Under the pieces are notes generated by a model. The model had not been told where the DNA came from and did not search any database. It saw nothing but the letters and a program-made list of their open reading frames with translations. This document shows, piece after piece, positions 1-8,233 of a stretch of DNA of 64,000 nt. The first letter of the stretch is position 1. Each line of letters starts with the position of its first letter. A program made the position numbers and the translations under genes. Source of the DNA: Ammoniphilus resinae (GTDB lineage: Bacteria; Bacillota; Bacilli; Aneurinibacillales; RAOX-1); NCBI RefSeq assembly GCF_017873965.1, contig NZ_JAGGKT010000017.1, forward strand, positions 1 to 64,000, written 5' to 3'.

Positions 1-96
1 TCGTAAGAAATATGTAGTGTCAAAGCCGTGTGCGTAGGTCCGCATGCACGGTTTATTGAGAGGGGTGGGTCAGTAATGACCACCCCTACTCTCTTC
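1..96 (+). mobile_element. 3' end of a group II intron (domains V and VI)
   Basis: Bases 23-54 fold as a domain V hairpin. AAGCCGT (23-29) pairs with ACGGTTT (48-54), including the expected G·U pair of the AGC catalytic triad (24-26), and the distal stem is separated by a 2-nt bulge. Bases 58-91 fold as domain VI: GAG/CTC and AGGGGTG/CACCCCT stems with a single unpaired A at 88, which would be the branch-point adenosine, and a GTAA cap. The 3' splice site should lie 5-8 nt after A88, at about 93-96. The rest of the intron, including any reverse transcriptase gene, lies upstream of the window. Confidence 0.8.
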
Positions 97-117
97 TTTG
101 GGGTTCTGGAAAAGAGT

Positions 118-303
118 TAGCGGAAAAAATTTCCGTTATCACTGATTAAAAGAGAGTTTTCAACCAAATAGCGGAAATTTTTTCCGCTAACTAGTGTTTA
201 GACCGCTTCCAACGATCGAAAACAACTATATACCGGAAAAAAAATCCGTTATTTCACTATTTTAAATTTGATTTTCCAAGATAACGGAAAACTTTTCCGT
301 TAT
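118..303. repeat. Palindromic repeat array A (four copies)
   Basis: Four near-palindromes of the form CGGAAA-N-TTTCCG start at 118, 169, 231 and 282, spaced 51, 62 and 51 bp. The sequences between them differ. No coding potential is visible. The array lies between the group II intron end and the convergent 3' end of the efflux operon, and together these fill the first 346 bases. No typical T-tailed terminator is obvious, though the palindromes themselves could form weak A/T-rich hairpins. Confidence 0.75.
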
Positions 304-346
304 TAAAAACAGCCATATTATGAAAGCCCAACCCTGACAACTCATA

Positions 347-1486
347 TTAATTATGATCTAAAGGGTGCCTTCCCTCCACTTGCCCTAAAGAATTGACCTT
401 TAGCAAAAACCAAGTAATGGAAAAAGTAACCGCTGCAATCAACAACAAACCTACCAGATCCCCTTGGATTTGAATCCAATCGCTTCCTTTTACAGCGATC
501 TTCTGTAACCCATCGAGGTAATAGGTCAACGGGAAAACATGGGCAACAGAAACTAATGCTTTTGGCATGGAAATGAACGGCCAGGTATAACCGGATAAGG
601 GAAAAGATAGTAAAGCCAAAAGCATCGATATTTGGGTAGCTTGCAAGGCATTAGGGGAAATCGCTGAAATAAGCATCCCCAATCCGACTAAAGCAAAAAC
701 AAACAGAACCGTTAAAAGAAGCATCTGCGATGTTTGTCCAACAAATGGAAAATCATACCCTTTTATGAGAATCCCCATGGTTGACATAACGAGAAACAGT
801 CCTAGCCAAAAATAGGGGACAGTCTTCGCGTAAATCCATTTTCCTAACGGCACGACTCGAAGCGGTTTATACCTTACAACGCTCAAGGCAATTGCGAGTA
901 GAAGCACTTGCTGAACAAGGGCACTCACCAATCCAAGCGGCATAAAAATGCTGTAGCTGAGACCGGGGTTGTACAACATCCGATGAGCAAACCGCAAGCT
1001 GAATACACTGTCGTCGGTTAAGCCTTTAGCCTCTACACGCTTGATAGAGATTCCCCCGGAAAAGGTCTGGACGATTTCATTGGCGGAATTCAAGGCGCTG
1101 TTTACCACCATGATATTACTTCCATCAATGATGGTCATTAACTCCCCGCGTTCACCCCGGGTGACGGCTTTCTCAAATCCTTTAGGGATGACGACACCAA
1201 CCTCAGCTTCCCCTAACTCTATCTGATGAACCAGCCCATCTTCTGATCGAACCTCCTCACGAACAGAAAAGACTTCCGATGAATCGAATGCCTGCATAAC
1301 CTGACGACTGAGTTCACTATGATCCTCGTCGAGAAAAGCGACCGGTAGCAATCGAAGTTTTCCACCGCTATAGACAGAACCGAAAAGAAAGGTGAAAAAC
1401 AGCGGGACAAGAAGCAGGATGATCCACATTCGCTTGCTTTTCAGTAAAAATGTCCATTCTTCCAAGATCCAATCAGACACTTTCAT
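347..1486 (-). CDS. ABC-2 type transporter permease (second of pair)
   Basis: This is an ABC-2 family membrane protein of about 379 residues. One N-terminal membrane segment (about residues 15-40) is followed by a large extracytoplasmic domain (about 45-180) and then five or six membrane segments in the C-terminal half, the arrangement of YbhR/YhhJ-type export permeases. It overlaps the 3' end of the preceding permease, so translation is probably coupled. The start at 1486 (MKVSDW) is preferred over the in-frame ATG three codons upstream because GAGAGG lies 9 nt before it. It is clearly paralogous to its neighbour: both have SNxM and ExVQT motifs in the external domain. The substrate is unknown, probably a drug, lipid or peptide. 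No cognate ATPase gene is adjacent. Confidence 0.85.
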   Translation of the reverse strand: MKVSDWILEEWTFLLKSKRMWIILLLVPLFFTFLFGSVYSGGKLRLLPVAFLDEDHSELSRQVMQAFDSSEVFSVREEVRSEDGLVHQIELGEAEVGVVIPKGFEKAVTRGERGELMTIIDGSNIMVVNSALNSANEIVQTFSGGISIKRVEAKGLTDDSVFSLRFAHRMLYNPGLSYSIFMPLGLVSALVQQVLLLAIALSVVRYKPLRVVPLGKWIYAKTVPYFWLGLFLVMSTMGILIKGYDFPFVGQTSQMLLLTVLFVFALVGLGMLISAISPNALQATQISMLLALLSFPLSGYTWPFISMPKALVSVAHVFPLTYYLDGLQKIAVKGSDWIQIQGDLVGLLLIAAVTFSITWFLLKVNSLGQVEGRHPLDHN

Positions 1487-2606
1487 ATAATTCATCCTCT
1501 CTGTTGTGCCTTTTCGTAAAGGAGTGTCCTACAAAAGTCAGGGCTGTCGTGATCACAGCAAAAGCAAGTAACGCAACCACATCTGGTGAAATCTGCCCCC
1601 ATCCGTTTCCTTTTATAGCGATCTCCCGCAAGCCGTGTAAAAAGTAGGATACGGGGAGCAGATGTCCCATCAAGCTTACCCAGGAAGGCATCGCTGAAAA
1701 TGGCCAGGTAAAACCGGATAGGAAAAATGATGGATAGACAAGCAACATAGTGATTTGGGTTGCTTGGACATTGGTTTTGGAGAAAAGGCTCACGAGAAAA
1801 CTAAATCCAATCAAACTCAAGACAAAAGCTAGAGCCAAGCCGAATAGAAGTATAAGTTTACCCAAAAAGGGAATATGGAAAACCTGTGTTAAAACACCCA
1901 GGGCGACAACTACATTAAATAGTCCGATCAAAAAATAGGGTATTGCCTTCACCACGAAGTAGTTCCATGCCTTCGTACCCGCTGCCCTTTCTCTCGTAAG
2001 GCTAAGCGTCATCCCGAGCATGGTCACGGACTGCAGCACGGTTCCGAGTAACCCGATCAGAAGATAGACGGTGTAACTGTTCCCTGGATTAAATAGCAAC
2101 CGGTAACCCATATGCATGCCGCTGCTTTGCTCGGGAGAAATTCCATTTGCCTCCAGGCGTTTCATAGAAATTCCGACGGAATAGGTTTGAACAATTTCCT
2201 GAAAACCGGAAAGAGCGCGGTTGGCAATCATTAAATTGCTACCGTCGATGATTGCCATGACCTCCCCTTGCCTGCTTTGCGATACTTGTTGCGACAAATC
2301 GGCCGGGAGGATAAATCCCGCATAGGCTACGCCTGATTTCACCTTGTCTATTAATTCAGCTTCTGAAGCAACGGGTCCCATCAATTCAAACGTTTCCGAG
2401 GAGGTGATGGCTTGTAGGATTTGTCCACTGAGCACGCTTCGATCCTCGTCAATGTAAACTATGGGGATATTTAATACTTTTTCCTGCCCATAAAGAAAAC
2501 CAAATAAAATCATATACCCTAAAGGTAAAAATAAAAGGGTAGCCAGCAGGCGTTTATCCTGAATGAGGGCCCGCCATTCGTGGGCAAGGAGGGAGCGGGC
2601 ATTCAT
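1473..2606 (-). CDS. ABC-2 type transporter permease (first of pair)
   Basis: This is a paralogue of the downstream permease, about 377 residues, with the same layout: N-terminal membrane helix, external domain with an IIDGSNLMIANRAL-type segment, then a C-terminal membrane bundle ending in a short basic tail. The start at 2606 (MNARSL) is chosen because AAGGGGG lies about 9 nt upstream and the ATG overlaps the HlyD stop as ATGA, which gives coupled translation. The pair would form a heterodimeric membrane channel working with the HlyD-type adaptor encoded just upstream. A fusion with an ATPase domain can be excluded because no Walker A motif is present in either protein. Confidence 0.85.
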   Translation of the reverse strand: MNARSLLAHEWRALIQDKRLLATLLFLPLGYMILFGFLYGQEKVLNIPIVYIDEDRSVLSGQILQAITSSETFELMGPVASEAELIDKVKSGVAYAGFILPADLSQQVSQSRQGEVMAIIDGSNLMIANRALSGFQEIVQTYSVGISMKRLEANGISPEQSSGMHMGYRLLFNPGNSYTVYLLIGLLGTVLQSVTMLGMTLSLTRERAAGTKAWNYFVVKAIPYFLIGLFNVVVALGVLTQVFHIPFLGKLILLFGLALAFVLSLIGFSFLVSLFSKTNVQATQITMLLVYPSFFLSGFTWPFSAMPSWVSLMGHLLPVSYFLHGLREIAIKGNGWGQISPDVVALLAFAVITTALTFVGHSFTKRHNREDELYESV

Positions 2607-3790
2607 GGTTGAATGCCCCCTTGCCACTCTGCTGTCATTCCGGCGAGAATCTGCTCTGTTTCTTCCGTGAGATGAACCTTCACCTCAAACGAACGGATAT
2701 CGGTATCCTTTAAATAATTCGTTGCCTTTTGGGCAGCAAACTGTGGTGCGGGGTTGACAGAGGCAACGACCGCATTGGTCTTTGTCTGTAGAGCTGGGAT
2801 GGACAATGTTAAGTGTTTTCCTGCCGCCAAACCCTGCAAGTGGTCCTCCGGAACATAGAATGTTACCCATTTATCCGCCGGTTCTGCCAAGGTCAAGGCG
2901 GTAAAGCCTTCACTTATCATCTCGCCCGCTTTGACATTTTTACGGATGACAACACCGTCAACCGGTGCACGAAGCTCTGTATATTTTAGATAAATCGATG
3001 CTTCTTCCAATTTGGCTTTGGCTTGTGCTAATTGTCCTTTTGCCGCCTGCACATCAGCCTCGGATAATTGAACCTGCTTGCTGCCGCTCATGGCTTCTTT
3101 TAAAACTCCCTGCAATTGCTCCACTTGATGCTTGGCAGCGCTCAATTCCTCTTGCCGAGCCCCTTCTTTTGCCAATTCTAGGTCCTTTTGCACAGCTTCC
3201 AGTTCTGCCTTCGCCTTCTCCCATGCGGTATCCGTTTCGTCTTTTTGCATTTGCGGAATTGCCCCTGCATCGTACAGCTGACTCATTTTCTTTTGTTTGT
3301 CGCTAGCCAGGTTATAGACACTTTCCGCAGCGGAAACTTTTGCTTCCAACTGATCGATTTGTTGTGGACGAGCCCCATTGGAAAGCTGGTCGTATTTGTC
3401 CTGTGCGACCTTTAAGGCAGCATCGGCTTGGTCAATTTTGGCCTGTGAAGCTTGATCGACCATCCCGACACCGGTCGCAGCTTTATTGACATTGGCAGAA
3501 GCAAGGGTAACTGCTGCCCTAGCTTGATCGACCTTCGCCTGCCATTCCTCTTTTTCTAGCAATCCCAACAGATCGCCTTTTTTCACTCGTTGTCCTTCTT
3601 CTAACGGCATTTGCCCTATACGTCCGCCGATCTTAAAGCTGAGATTATATTCCTCCTGCTGCACAATCCCGCTGAAAGAAGAAGGGAGAGAGGTGGCTGT
3701 CGTTGTTTTCATCTGGGGGAAAGCATAACTGATAACAATCGCTATGACTGCTATCGCACCGATACTCATCAACCATCTCTTTTTGTTCAT
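2603..3790 (-). CDS. HlyD-family efflux adaptor (membrane fusion protein)
   Basis: The protein has 395 residues. An N-terminal membrane anchor (about 5-25) is followed by a split biotinyl-lipoyl/barrel-sandwich domain (about 40-75 and 260-300), a long Ala/Gln/Lys-rich alpha-helical hairpin (about 80-260, predicted coiled coil) and a beta-barrel C-terminal part. The layout matches YbhG/HlyD adaptors that pair with ABC-2 permeases. In Gram-positives such adaptors are anchored outside the membrane. The gene overlaps the TetR gene upstream by 4 nt (ATGA) and the permease downstream by 4 nt, so the operon is tightly packed. The order TetR-HlyD-permease-permease resembles E. coli cecR-ybhGFSR without the ATPase gene ybhF. 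Confidence 0.88.
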   Translation of the reverse strand: MNKKRWLMSIGAIAVIAIVISYAFPQMKTTTATSLPSSFSGIVQQEEYNLSFKIGGRIGQMPLEEGQRVKKGDLLGLLEKEEWQAKVDQARAAVTLASANVNKAATGVGMVDQASQAKIDQADAALKVAQDKYDQLSNGARPQQIDQLEAKVSAAESVYNLASDKQKKMSQLYDAGAIPQMQKDETDTAWEKAKAELEAVQKDLELAKEGARQEELSAAKHQVEQLQGVLKEAMSGSKQVQLSEADVQAAKGQLAQAKAKLEEASIYLKYTELRAPVDGVVIRKNVKAGEMISEGFTALTLAEPADKWVTFYVPEDHLQGLAAGKHLTLSIPALQTKTNAVVASVNPAPQFAAQKATNYLKDTDIRSFEVKVHLTEETEQILAGMTAEWQGGIQP

Positions 3791-4374
3791 ATCGTTTCGC
3801 CCCCTTTGAACGACTGCAAAACCGTATGGGTGATGCTGTTCACCCGTTTTTCCTCATCAATAGGCAGATCATGCACGATTGAACGGATCGCGGGGATGGT
3901 CAGCATCCCAAAAATAGAGGCCGAAAGAGTTGAGATATCCATGGATTCACTTAACAAACCCAGCTCTTGTGCTTTTTGTAATTCCTGATCCATTCTCACA
4001 AAATAATCATGAAACAGCTCGTGTAAAGTGACAGATTCGAGTAAATTGGGTCCCCACATATTTTGCATGATCAAACGGAAAAAGGACCGGTTTTGCTCAA
4101 AAAACGCTAGTTGGGTGGAAATATAATTTCTCCATTTGGTCACGGGATCTGCAGGTTGATCGAAAACATTGGTTATTACGTCTGTAAGAGAATGAGCCCC
4201 CCGTTTCATGACATATAGAAACAGCTCGTCTTTCCCTTTGAAATTATAATAAAGCGTCCCTTTCGCCACTCCAGCCTTTTCGGCAACGTAATCCATTGAG
4301 GTATCGTTATAGCCCTTCTCCGAAAAGGCTTCAATTGCTCCATAGTAAATGGCATCCAGTGTACTTCGAGCCAT
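3787..4374 (-). CDS. TetR/AcrR-family transcriptional regulator
   Basis: The protein has 195 residues. The N-terminal helix-turn-helix (about residues 5-50) has the typical TetR segment with AEKAGVAKGTLYYNFKGKDEL; the C-terminal ligand-binding half is divergent. It is the first gene of the minus-strand efflux operon, so it most likely represses its own operon and responds to an exported compound. The start is supported by AAGGAGTG placed 8-9 nt upstream. An imperfect dyad (TACTCA-N20-TGAGTA, 4396-4427) overlaps the likely promoter and is a candidate operator. Confidence 0.9.
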   Translation of the reverse strand: MARSTLDAIYYGAIEAFSEKGYNDTSMDYVAEKAGVAKGTLYYNFKGKDELFLYVMKRGAHSLTDVITNVFDQPADPVTKWRNYISTQLAFFEQNRSFFRLIMQNMWGPNLLESVTLHELFHDYFVRMDQELQKAQELGLLSESMDISTLSASIFGMLTIPAIRSIVHDLPIDEEKRVNSITHTVLQSFKGGETI

Positions 4375-4395
4375 CGGAATCGCACTCCTTTTTTG

Positions 4396-4427
4396 TACTC
4401 ATGATTATAAAATTATACCACTGAGTA
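4396..4427. promoter_or_regulatory. Candidate TetR operator and promoter of the efflux operon
   Basis: TACTCA (4396-4401) and TGAGTA (4422-4427) form an inverted repeat around an A/T-rich core. On the minus strand the core reads GTATAATTTTATAATC and so supplies -10-like hexamers for the TetR gene. That it is an operator is inferred from symmetry and position only. Confidence 0.4.
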
Positions 4428-4463
4428 TAAAAAAGCCAAGCGTAAATTTTGTGCTACCTATTC

Positions 4464-4480
4464 TTAACACTTTATTAATA
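4464..4480 (+). promoter_or_regulatory. Possible Pho box upstream of the phnCDE-ptxD-like operon
   Basis: TTAACA (4464-4469) and TTAATA (4475-4480) are direct repeats with an 11-bp period. This fits the Bacillus PhoP consensus TT(A/C/T)ACA separated by about 5 bp. Upstream repeats at the same phase are poor, so only two of the usual four are convincing. The site lies about 70 bp before the phnC-like start, which suits phosphate-starvation control of a phosphorus-acquisition operon. The same stretch contains the dyad CTTTATTAATAAAG. Confidence 0.35.
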
Positions 4481-4549
4481 AAGAAAGGGCTTTATCTCAA
4501 TAAAGTCATGGCATGATGAAATAGAAAACAAGTTGGGAGGTGATGATTC

Positions 4550-5332
4550 ATGATCAAAATAAAGGAACTGACAAAGAAGTTTGGTGATCATTTAGTTTTG
4601 GACAAGGTGGAATTCTCGATTCAGGATCGTGAGTTCCTCGTCATATTAGGTTCTAGCGGTGCCGGCAAATCAACCCTTTTGCGATGTTTGAATGGGTTGG
4701 TTCAACCAACAAGCGGTCAAATCACACTGAATGGGATGTTGTATAACAAGAAGAATATTCGTGAGATCCGAAGAAAAGTGGGTTTTATTTTTCAACAATA
4801 CCAGGTTATTGGAAATCTATCGGTCTTGCAAAACGTTCTGCTAGGTCGTTTAGGGACGAAATCCTTTTGGAATATCTTTTTTACAAAAGAGGAGAGGGTG
4901 AGAGCGGAAGAGGCGATCGAGATGGTTGGATTAGTTGATAAAATTTATACCCGTGTCGACCAGTTGAGCGGGGGACAAAAACAACGAGTAGGGATCGCCC
5001 GGGCTGTGCTGCAAAATCCCCAGGTTATACTAGCCGATGAACCGGTGGCTAGCCTTGATCCCGTGACAAGTGAAGAAATTCTTTCACTCCTTAAGCGAAT
5101 AAATGAAGAAAACGGAACTACCATTGTTTGCAATCTTCATCAACTGGACTATGCCAAAAAATATGGGGAAAGAATCGTAGGTTTGCGCTACGGAAGGATT
5201 CAATATGATGGGGCGGCTTCGGATTTAGGTGTATCAGACGTCGAGCGAATTTATGGCAATCATTTATCGATGCAACCAAACACCGGTAAAACGGTAAAAC
5301 CCTCTTCCACCATTCAAGTTTTAACAACATAA
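4550..5332 (+). CDS. phnC: Phosphonate/phosphite ABC transporter ATP-binding protein
   Basis: This is a 260-residue ABC ATPase of the PhnC family. Visible motifs are Walker A (SSGAGKST, about residues 34-42), Q-loop (FQQYQV), signature LSGGQKQR (about 140) and Walker B (VILADEP), with a switch-His region (NLHQLDYA) typical of PhnC. It energises import of a phosphorus oxyanion or phosphonate through the PhnE-like permease encoded two genes on. The start has the strong site GGGAGGTGATG. It is the first gene of a four-gene operon ending in a PtxD-like dehydrogenase, so ptxA is an alternative name. Confidence 0.9.
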   Translation: MIKIKELTKKFGDHLVLDKVEFSIQDREFLVILGSSGAGKSTLLRCLNGLVQPTSGQITLNGMLYNKKNIREIRRKVGFIFQQYQVIGNLSVLQNVLLGRLGTKSFWNIFFTKEERVRAEEAIEMVGLVDKIYTRVDQLSGGQKQRVGIARAVLQNPQVILADEPVASLDPVTSEEILSLLKRINEENGTTIVCNLHQLDYAKKYGERIVGLRYGRIQYDGAASDLGVSDVERIYGNHLSMQPNTGKTVKPSSTIQVLTT

Positions 5333-5347
5333 AAGGAGGAATTAAAA

Positions 5348-6229
5348 GTGAGAAAAGGAATGATCCTATCTATTATTTTAAGTATCGTAACTCTGTTTGC
5401 TGTCGGATGTGGAAATAGTAGTTCACCGGCGGATGCAAGTAAACCAGATAAGCTGAAAGTTGCCCTTCTTCCAGATGAAAGTCCTTCTACGGTCATCAGG
5501 GACAATGAGGCCCTGAAAAATTATTTAGCTAAAACCTTGAATATGGATGTAGAACTCATCGTGACAACCGATTATTCTTCTATGATTGAAGCGATGAGAA
5601 ATGGAAAAATTGATATCGGATACTTTGGACCACTTTCTTATGTATTATTGAAGCAAAAAATGGATAATGCGGTGGCTTTCGCAGCCAAGGTCGAAAAAGG
5701 GTCACCGACCTATCAAGCCGTTGTCATTGCTGGAACGGACACAGGTGTGCAGAATTTAGCCGATATTAAAGGAAAAACGGTAGCTTACGGAGACGTCGCT
5801 TCCACATCCAGTCATATGATTCCCAAAGAGATGATCTTCTCGAAAGGGAAATTGGAACAAGGAAGGGATTATGAAGAGCAATTTGTGGGTTCCCATGATG
5901 CGGTAGCCATGGCCGTGCAAAATGGGAATGCGCAAGCGGGCGGGTTAAGTAAGCCTATTTTTGAATCCTTAGTACAAAAAGGGACGATCGATGCAACAAA
6001 AGTAAAAGTTATTGAGGAATCACAACCCTACCCGAATTATCCTTGGGTATTGAATGCTGACCTGGACAAGGATTTACAAGAGTCTATTAAGCAAGCTTTC
6101 TATAACTTGAAGGATGAGTCCGTGCTTAAGCCATTGAAAGGGGAAGGATATGCTCCGATCGAGGATAAGGACTATGATGTGATCCGCAATATGGTGAAAC
6201 TTCTTGGTGTAGATTTGGAGGCGCAATGA
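5348..6229 (+). CDS. phnD: Phosphonate/phosphite-binding lipoprotein
   Basis: This is a 293-residue substrate-binding protein. The lipoprotein signal peptide ends in a lipobox (LFAVGC, Cys at about 21), followed by a PhnD/PtxB-like type 2 periplasmic-binding fold. Segments matching the family are the DYSSMIEAMRNGKIDIGYFGP stretch near residues 75-95 and the KTVAYGD..STSSHMIP stretch near 145-160, which form the oxyanion-binding loops. It captures ligand outside the membrane and delivers it to the PhnE-type permease. A phosphite or methylphosphonate ligand is inferred from the downstream PtxD-like gene; the sequence alone does not fix specificity. The stop overlaps the phnE start. Confidence 0.88.
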   Translation: MRKGMILSIILSIVTLFAVGCGNSSSPADASKPDKLKVALLPDESPSTVIRDNEALKNYLAKTLNMDVELIVTTDYSSMIEAMRNGKIDIGYFGPLSYVLLKQKMDNAVAFAAKVEKGSPTYQAVVIAGTDTGVQNLADIKGKTVAYGDVASTSSHMIPKEMIFSKGKLEQGRDYEEQFVGSHDAVAMAVQNGNAQAGGLSKPIFESLVQKGTIDATKVKVIEESQPYPNYPWVLNADLDKDLQESIKQAFYNLKDESVLKPLKGEGYAPIEDKDYDVIRNMVKLLGVDLEAQ

Positions 6230-7050
6230 GTCAAGTAAATCAAGAAGCGACCTTACTTATTAAATCGTCCTCTTCCAAAAGAAAGTTTTGGAGCAATTGG
6301 GGAGTGATTCTGGGTTCTGGCTTAGTCCTTATTGTAGGGTCATTGCTCTATACCGTGATCGTCAGCTGGGAGGCATTAACTTCGGGAAATGTCCTGCAAA
6401 GCTTCCTGCGCATTGTGGGGGAAATGCTTCCCCCTGATTTCACGGTGATTGCCACTTTGGGAGAACCAATCCTCGAAACGTTAGCCATGAGTGTCATGGC
6501 GACCCTGATTGCTGTGGCTATAGCGTTTCCGTTAGGTTTTTTAGCTGCTGAAACGACAACGATCCATCCTTCCGTTCAATATGGTATCAAGGGATTATTT
6601 AATGCATTAAGAACCATTCCCGAACTGGTTCTGGCGATTATCTTTGTTGCATCGGTTGGCTTTGGAATCTTACCCGGAATCTTAGCTTTAGGTTTACATT
6701 CTGTGGGGATGCTTGGAAAATTTTATGCAGAAGCCATTGATAAGGTGGATAAAGGATTGATCGAGGCTGTTGAATCCTGTGGGGGCTCTCGCTTTCATGT
6801 CATTGCTTTTAGTGTCATCCCGCAAATTCTTAGCCATTCCATCGACTTTTCTTTATATCGTTGGGAATACAATTTCCGGGCGTCAACAGTGGTAGGGATG
6901 ATTGGTGCTGGTGGAATCGGGTTTCAATTAATTGCCTCGCTTCGCATCATGCAGTACCAAGAGGTCTTAGCCATTCTTTTAGCTGTATTTATTATGGTTC
7001 AGTTGGTAGATGCCTTTGGAAATACCATTCGAAGTAAATTGATTAGTTAG
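6226..7050 (+). CDS. phnE: Phosphonate/phosphite ABC transporter permease
   Basis: This 274-residue PhnE-family permease has about six membrane segments and the EAA-like loop that contacts the ATPase (around EAVESCGGSRFHVI, about residues 183-196). The ending RASTVVGMIGAGGIGFQL is characteristic of PhnE/PtxC. The ATG overlaps the end of phnD by 4 nt, so the two are translationally coupled. A single permease gene implies a homodimeric channel. It sits 8 nt before the dehydrogenase gene. Confidence 0.9.
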   Translation: MSQVNQEATLLIKSSSSKRKFWSNWGVILGSGLVLIVGSLLYTVIVSWEALTSGNVLQSFLRIVGEMLPPDFTVIATLGEPILETLAMSVMATLIAVAIAFPLGFLAAETTTIHPSVQYGIKGLFNALRTIPELVLAIIFVASVGFGILPGILALGLHSVGMLGKFYAEAIDKVDKGLIEAVESCGGSRFHVIAFSVIPQILSHSIDFSLYRWEYNFRASTVVGMIGAGGIGFQLIASLRIMQYQEVLAILLAVFIMVQLVDAFGNTIRSKLIS

Positions 7051-7058
7051 GAGGGAAA

Positions 7059-8069
7059 ATGATGCTTAACAGACCGAAAGTGTTTATATCCCAGTGGATG
7101 CCTGCAGTTGGAGTTGATTTAATCAAGGAGTATTGTGATGTAGATCATTATGATGGCATCGTTCCCTTGGATAAGGAGCAATTTATAGCCCGTGCAGCAG
7201 ATGCTGATGCCCTGGTAGTCTTTGTTCCCGATGTCATAGATGCAGAAATTCTGGATCACTGTCCCCATGTTAAAGTGATTAGCAGTTTTGGCAAAGGGTA
7301 CGACAATATTGATATTGAGGAATGTTCCAAGCGGGGTATCCTAGTCACTGTAAATCCGGACGCATTGACTGATTCAACGGCAGACCTAGCGATCGGATTG
7401 CTTCTTTCCCTTTCTCGGAATATCCTTTTGGGAGACCAGCACGTCAGAACAGGTCCTTTTTCAGGATGGCATGCAACGAACCTTTTAGGAAGGGATTTTC
7501 ATCATGCGAAAGTCGGGATGATTGGTTTAGGTGCAATCGGGGAAGCGATCGCGAAAAGAGCCAAAGGATTTGAAGTGGAGATGTGCTATACGGATCTCTA
7601 CACCTATCCCGAAAAGGAGATCAGGCTTAGCATTCACTATACAGACCTGAACACCTTGCTCCAAACATGTGACTACATCATTGTGGCTGTCAATTTAACG
7701 GAAAAGACCTATCACCTCATCGGGAAAGAACAAATCATGATGATGAAAAAGGGAGGCTATTTGATTAATATCAGCCGGGGATCGATCGTGGATGAAATCG
7801 CGGTTAAGGATGCGTTAAGAGAGGGACATCTTGCAGGATATGCAGCGGATGTATTTGAATTTGAAGACCCGTTGACACCCCATCGTCCGGCTTTTATATC
7901 TGAAGAATTACTTTCCCAATCCACAAAAACCGTGTTCACCCCCCATATTGGAACAGGTACAGTAGAAGCTAGAGAACGACTTGCCCAGTCCAGTGCGAGA
8001 CAATTGCTATTAGCTTTAAAAGGGGAACGCCCAACCGGTTCAGTCAATTGGGTGGAGCTTATGAAATAA
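7059..8069 (+). CDS. PtxD-like phosphite (phosphonate) dehydrogenase, divergent
   Basis: This is a 336-residue NAD-dependent D-2-hydroxyacid dehydrogenase-fold protein, the same length as Pseudomonas stutzeri PtxD. From memory of PtxD, several features align: Lys79 in FGKGYDN (PtxD Lys76), GLGAIG at 156-161 for NAD, an Asp after beta-2 (NAD preference), Trp137 in FSGW (PtxD Trp134), the Arg of SRGSIVDE, the Glu in GYAADVFEFED and the His of TPHIG. It departs from canonical PtxD: Met53 is Val, the GWQP motif is GWHA and EDW is EDP. Co-transcription with phnCDE-type genes gives the ptxABCD layout, so oxidation of phosphite to phosphate with NADH formation is the best hypothesis. A hydroxyacid dehydrogenase acting on a phosphonate catabolite is the alternative. 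ATG at 7062 is an equally possible start. Confidence 0.7.
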   Translation: MMLNRPKVFISQWMPAVGVDLIKEYCDVDHYDGIVPLDKEQFIARAADADALVVFVPDVIDAEILDHCPHVKVISSFGKGYDNIDIEECSKRGILVTVNPDALTDSTADLAIGLLLSLSRNILLGDQHVRTGPFSGWHATNLLGRDFHHAKVGMIGLGAIGEAIAKRAKGFEVEMCYTDLYTYPEKEIRLSIHYTDLNTLLQTCDYIIVAVNLTEKTYHLIGKEQIMMMKKGGYLINISRGSIVDEIAVKDALREGHLAGYAADVFEFEDPLTPHRPAFISEELLSQSTKTVFTPHIGTGTVEARERLAQSSARQLLLALKGERPTGSVNWVELMK

Positions 8070-8072
8070 TCG

Positions 8073-8110
8073 AAAAAACCGATGGAACCAGGTGGGGACA
8101 TCGGTTTTTT
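8073..8110 (+). terminator. Rho-independent terminator of the phosphite operon
   Basis: AAAAAACCGATG (8073-8084) pairs with CATCGGTTTTTT (8099-8110); the T-run continues downstream. It is placed directly after the PtxD-like gene. Confidence 0.85.
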
Positions 8111-8233
8111 GTTTTAATACTCCTAATGTGAAAGGGATATAGTGGAACTATATATAAAATATAAGAAAAACTATTTGCGAAAAGCCTATCTGGACATAAT
8201 GTTTATTGAAAAATAAGAAACGGAGATGATGAT

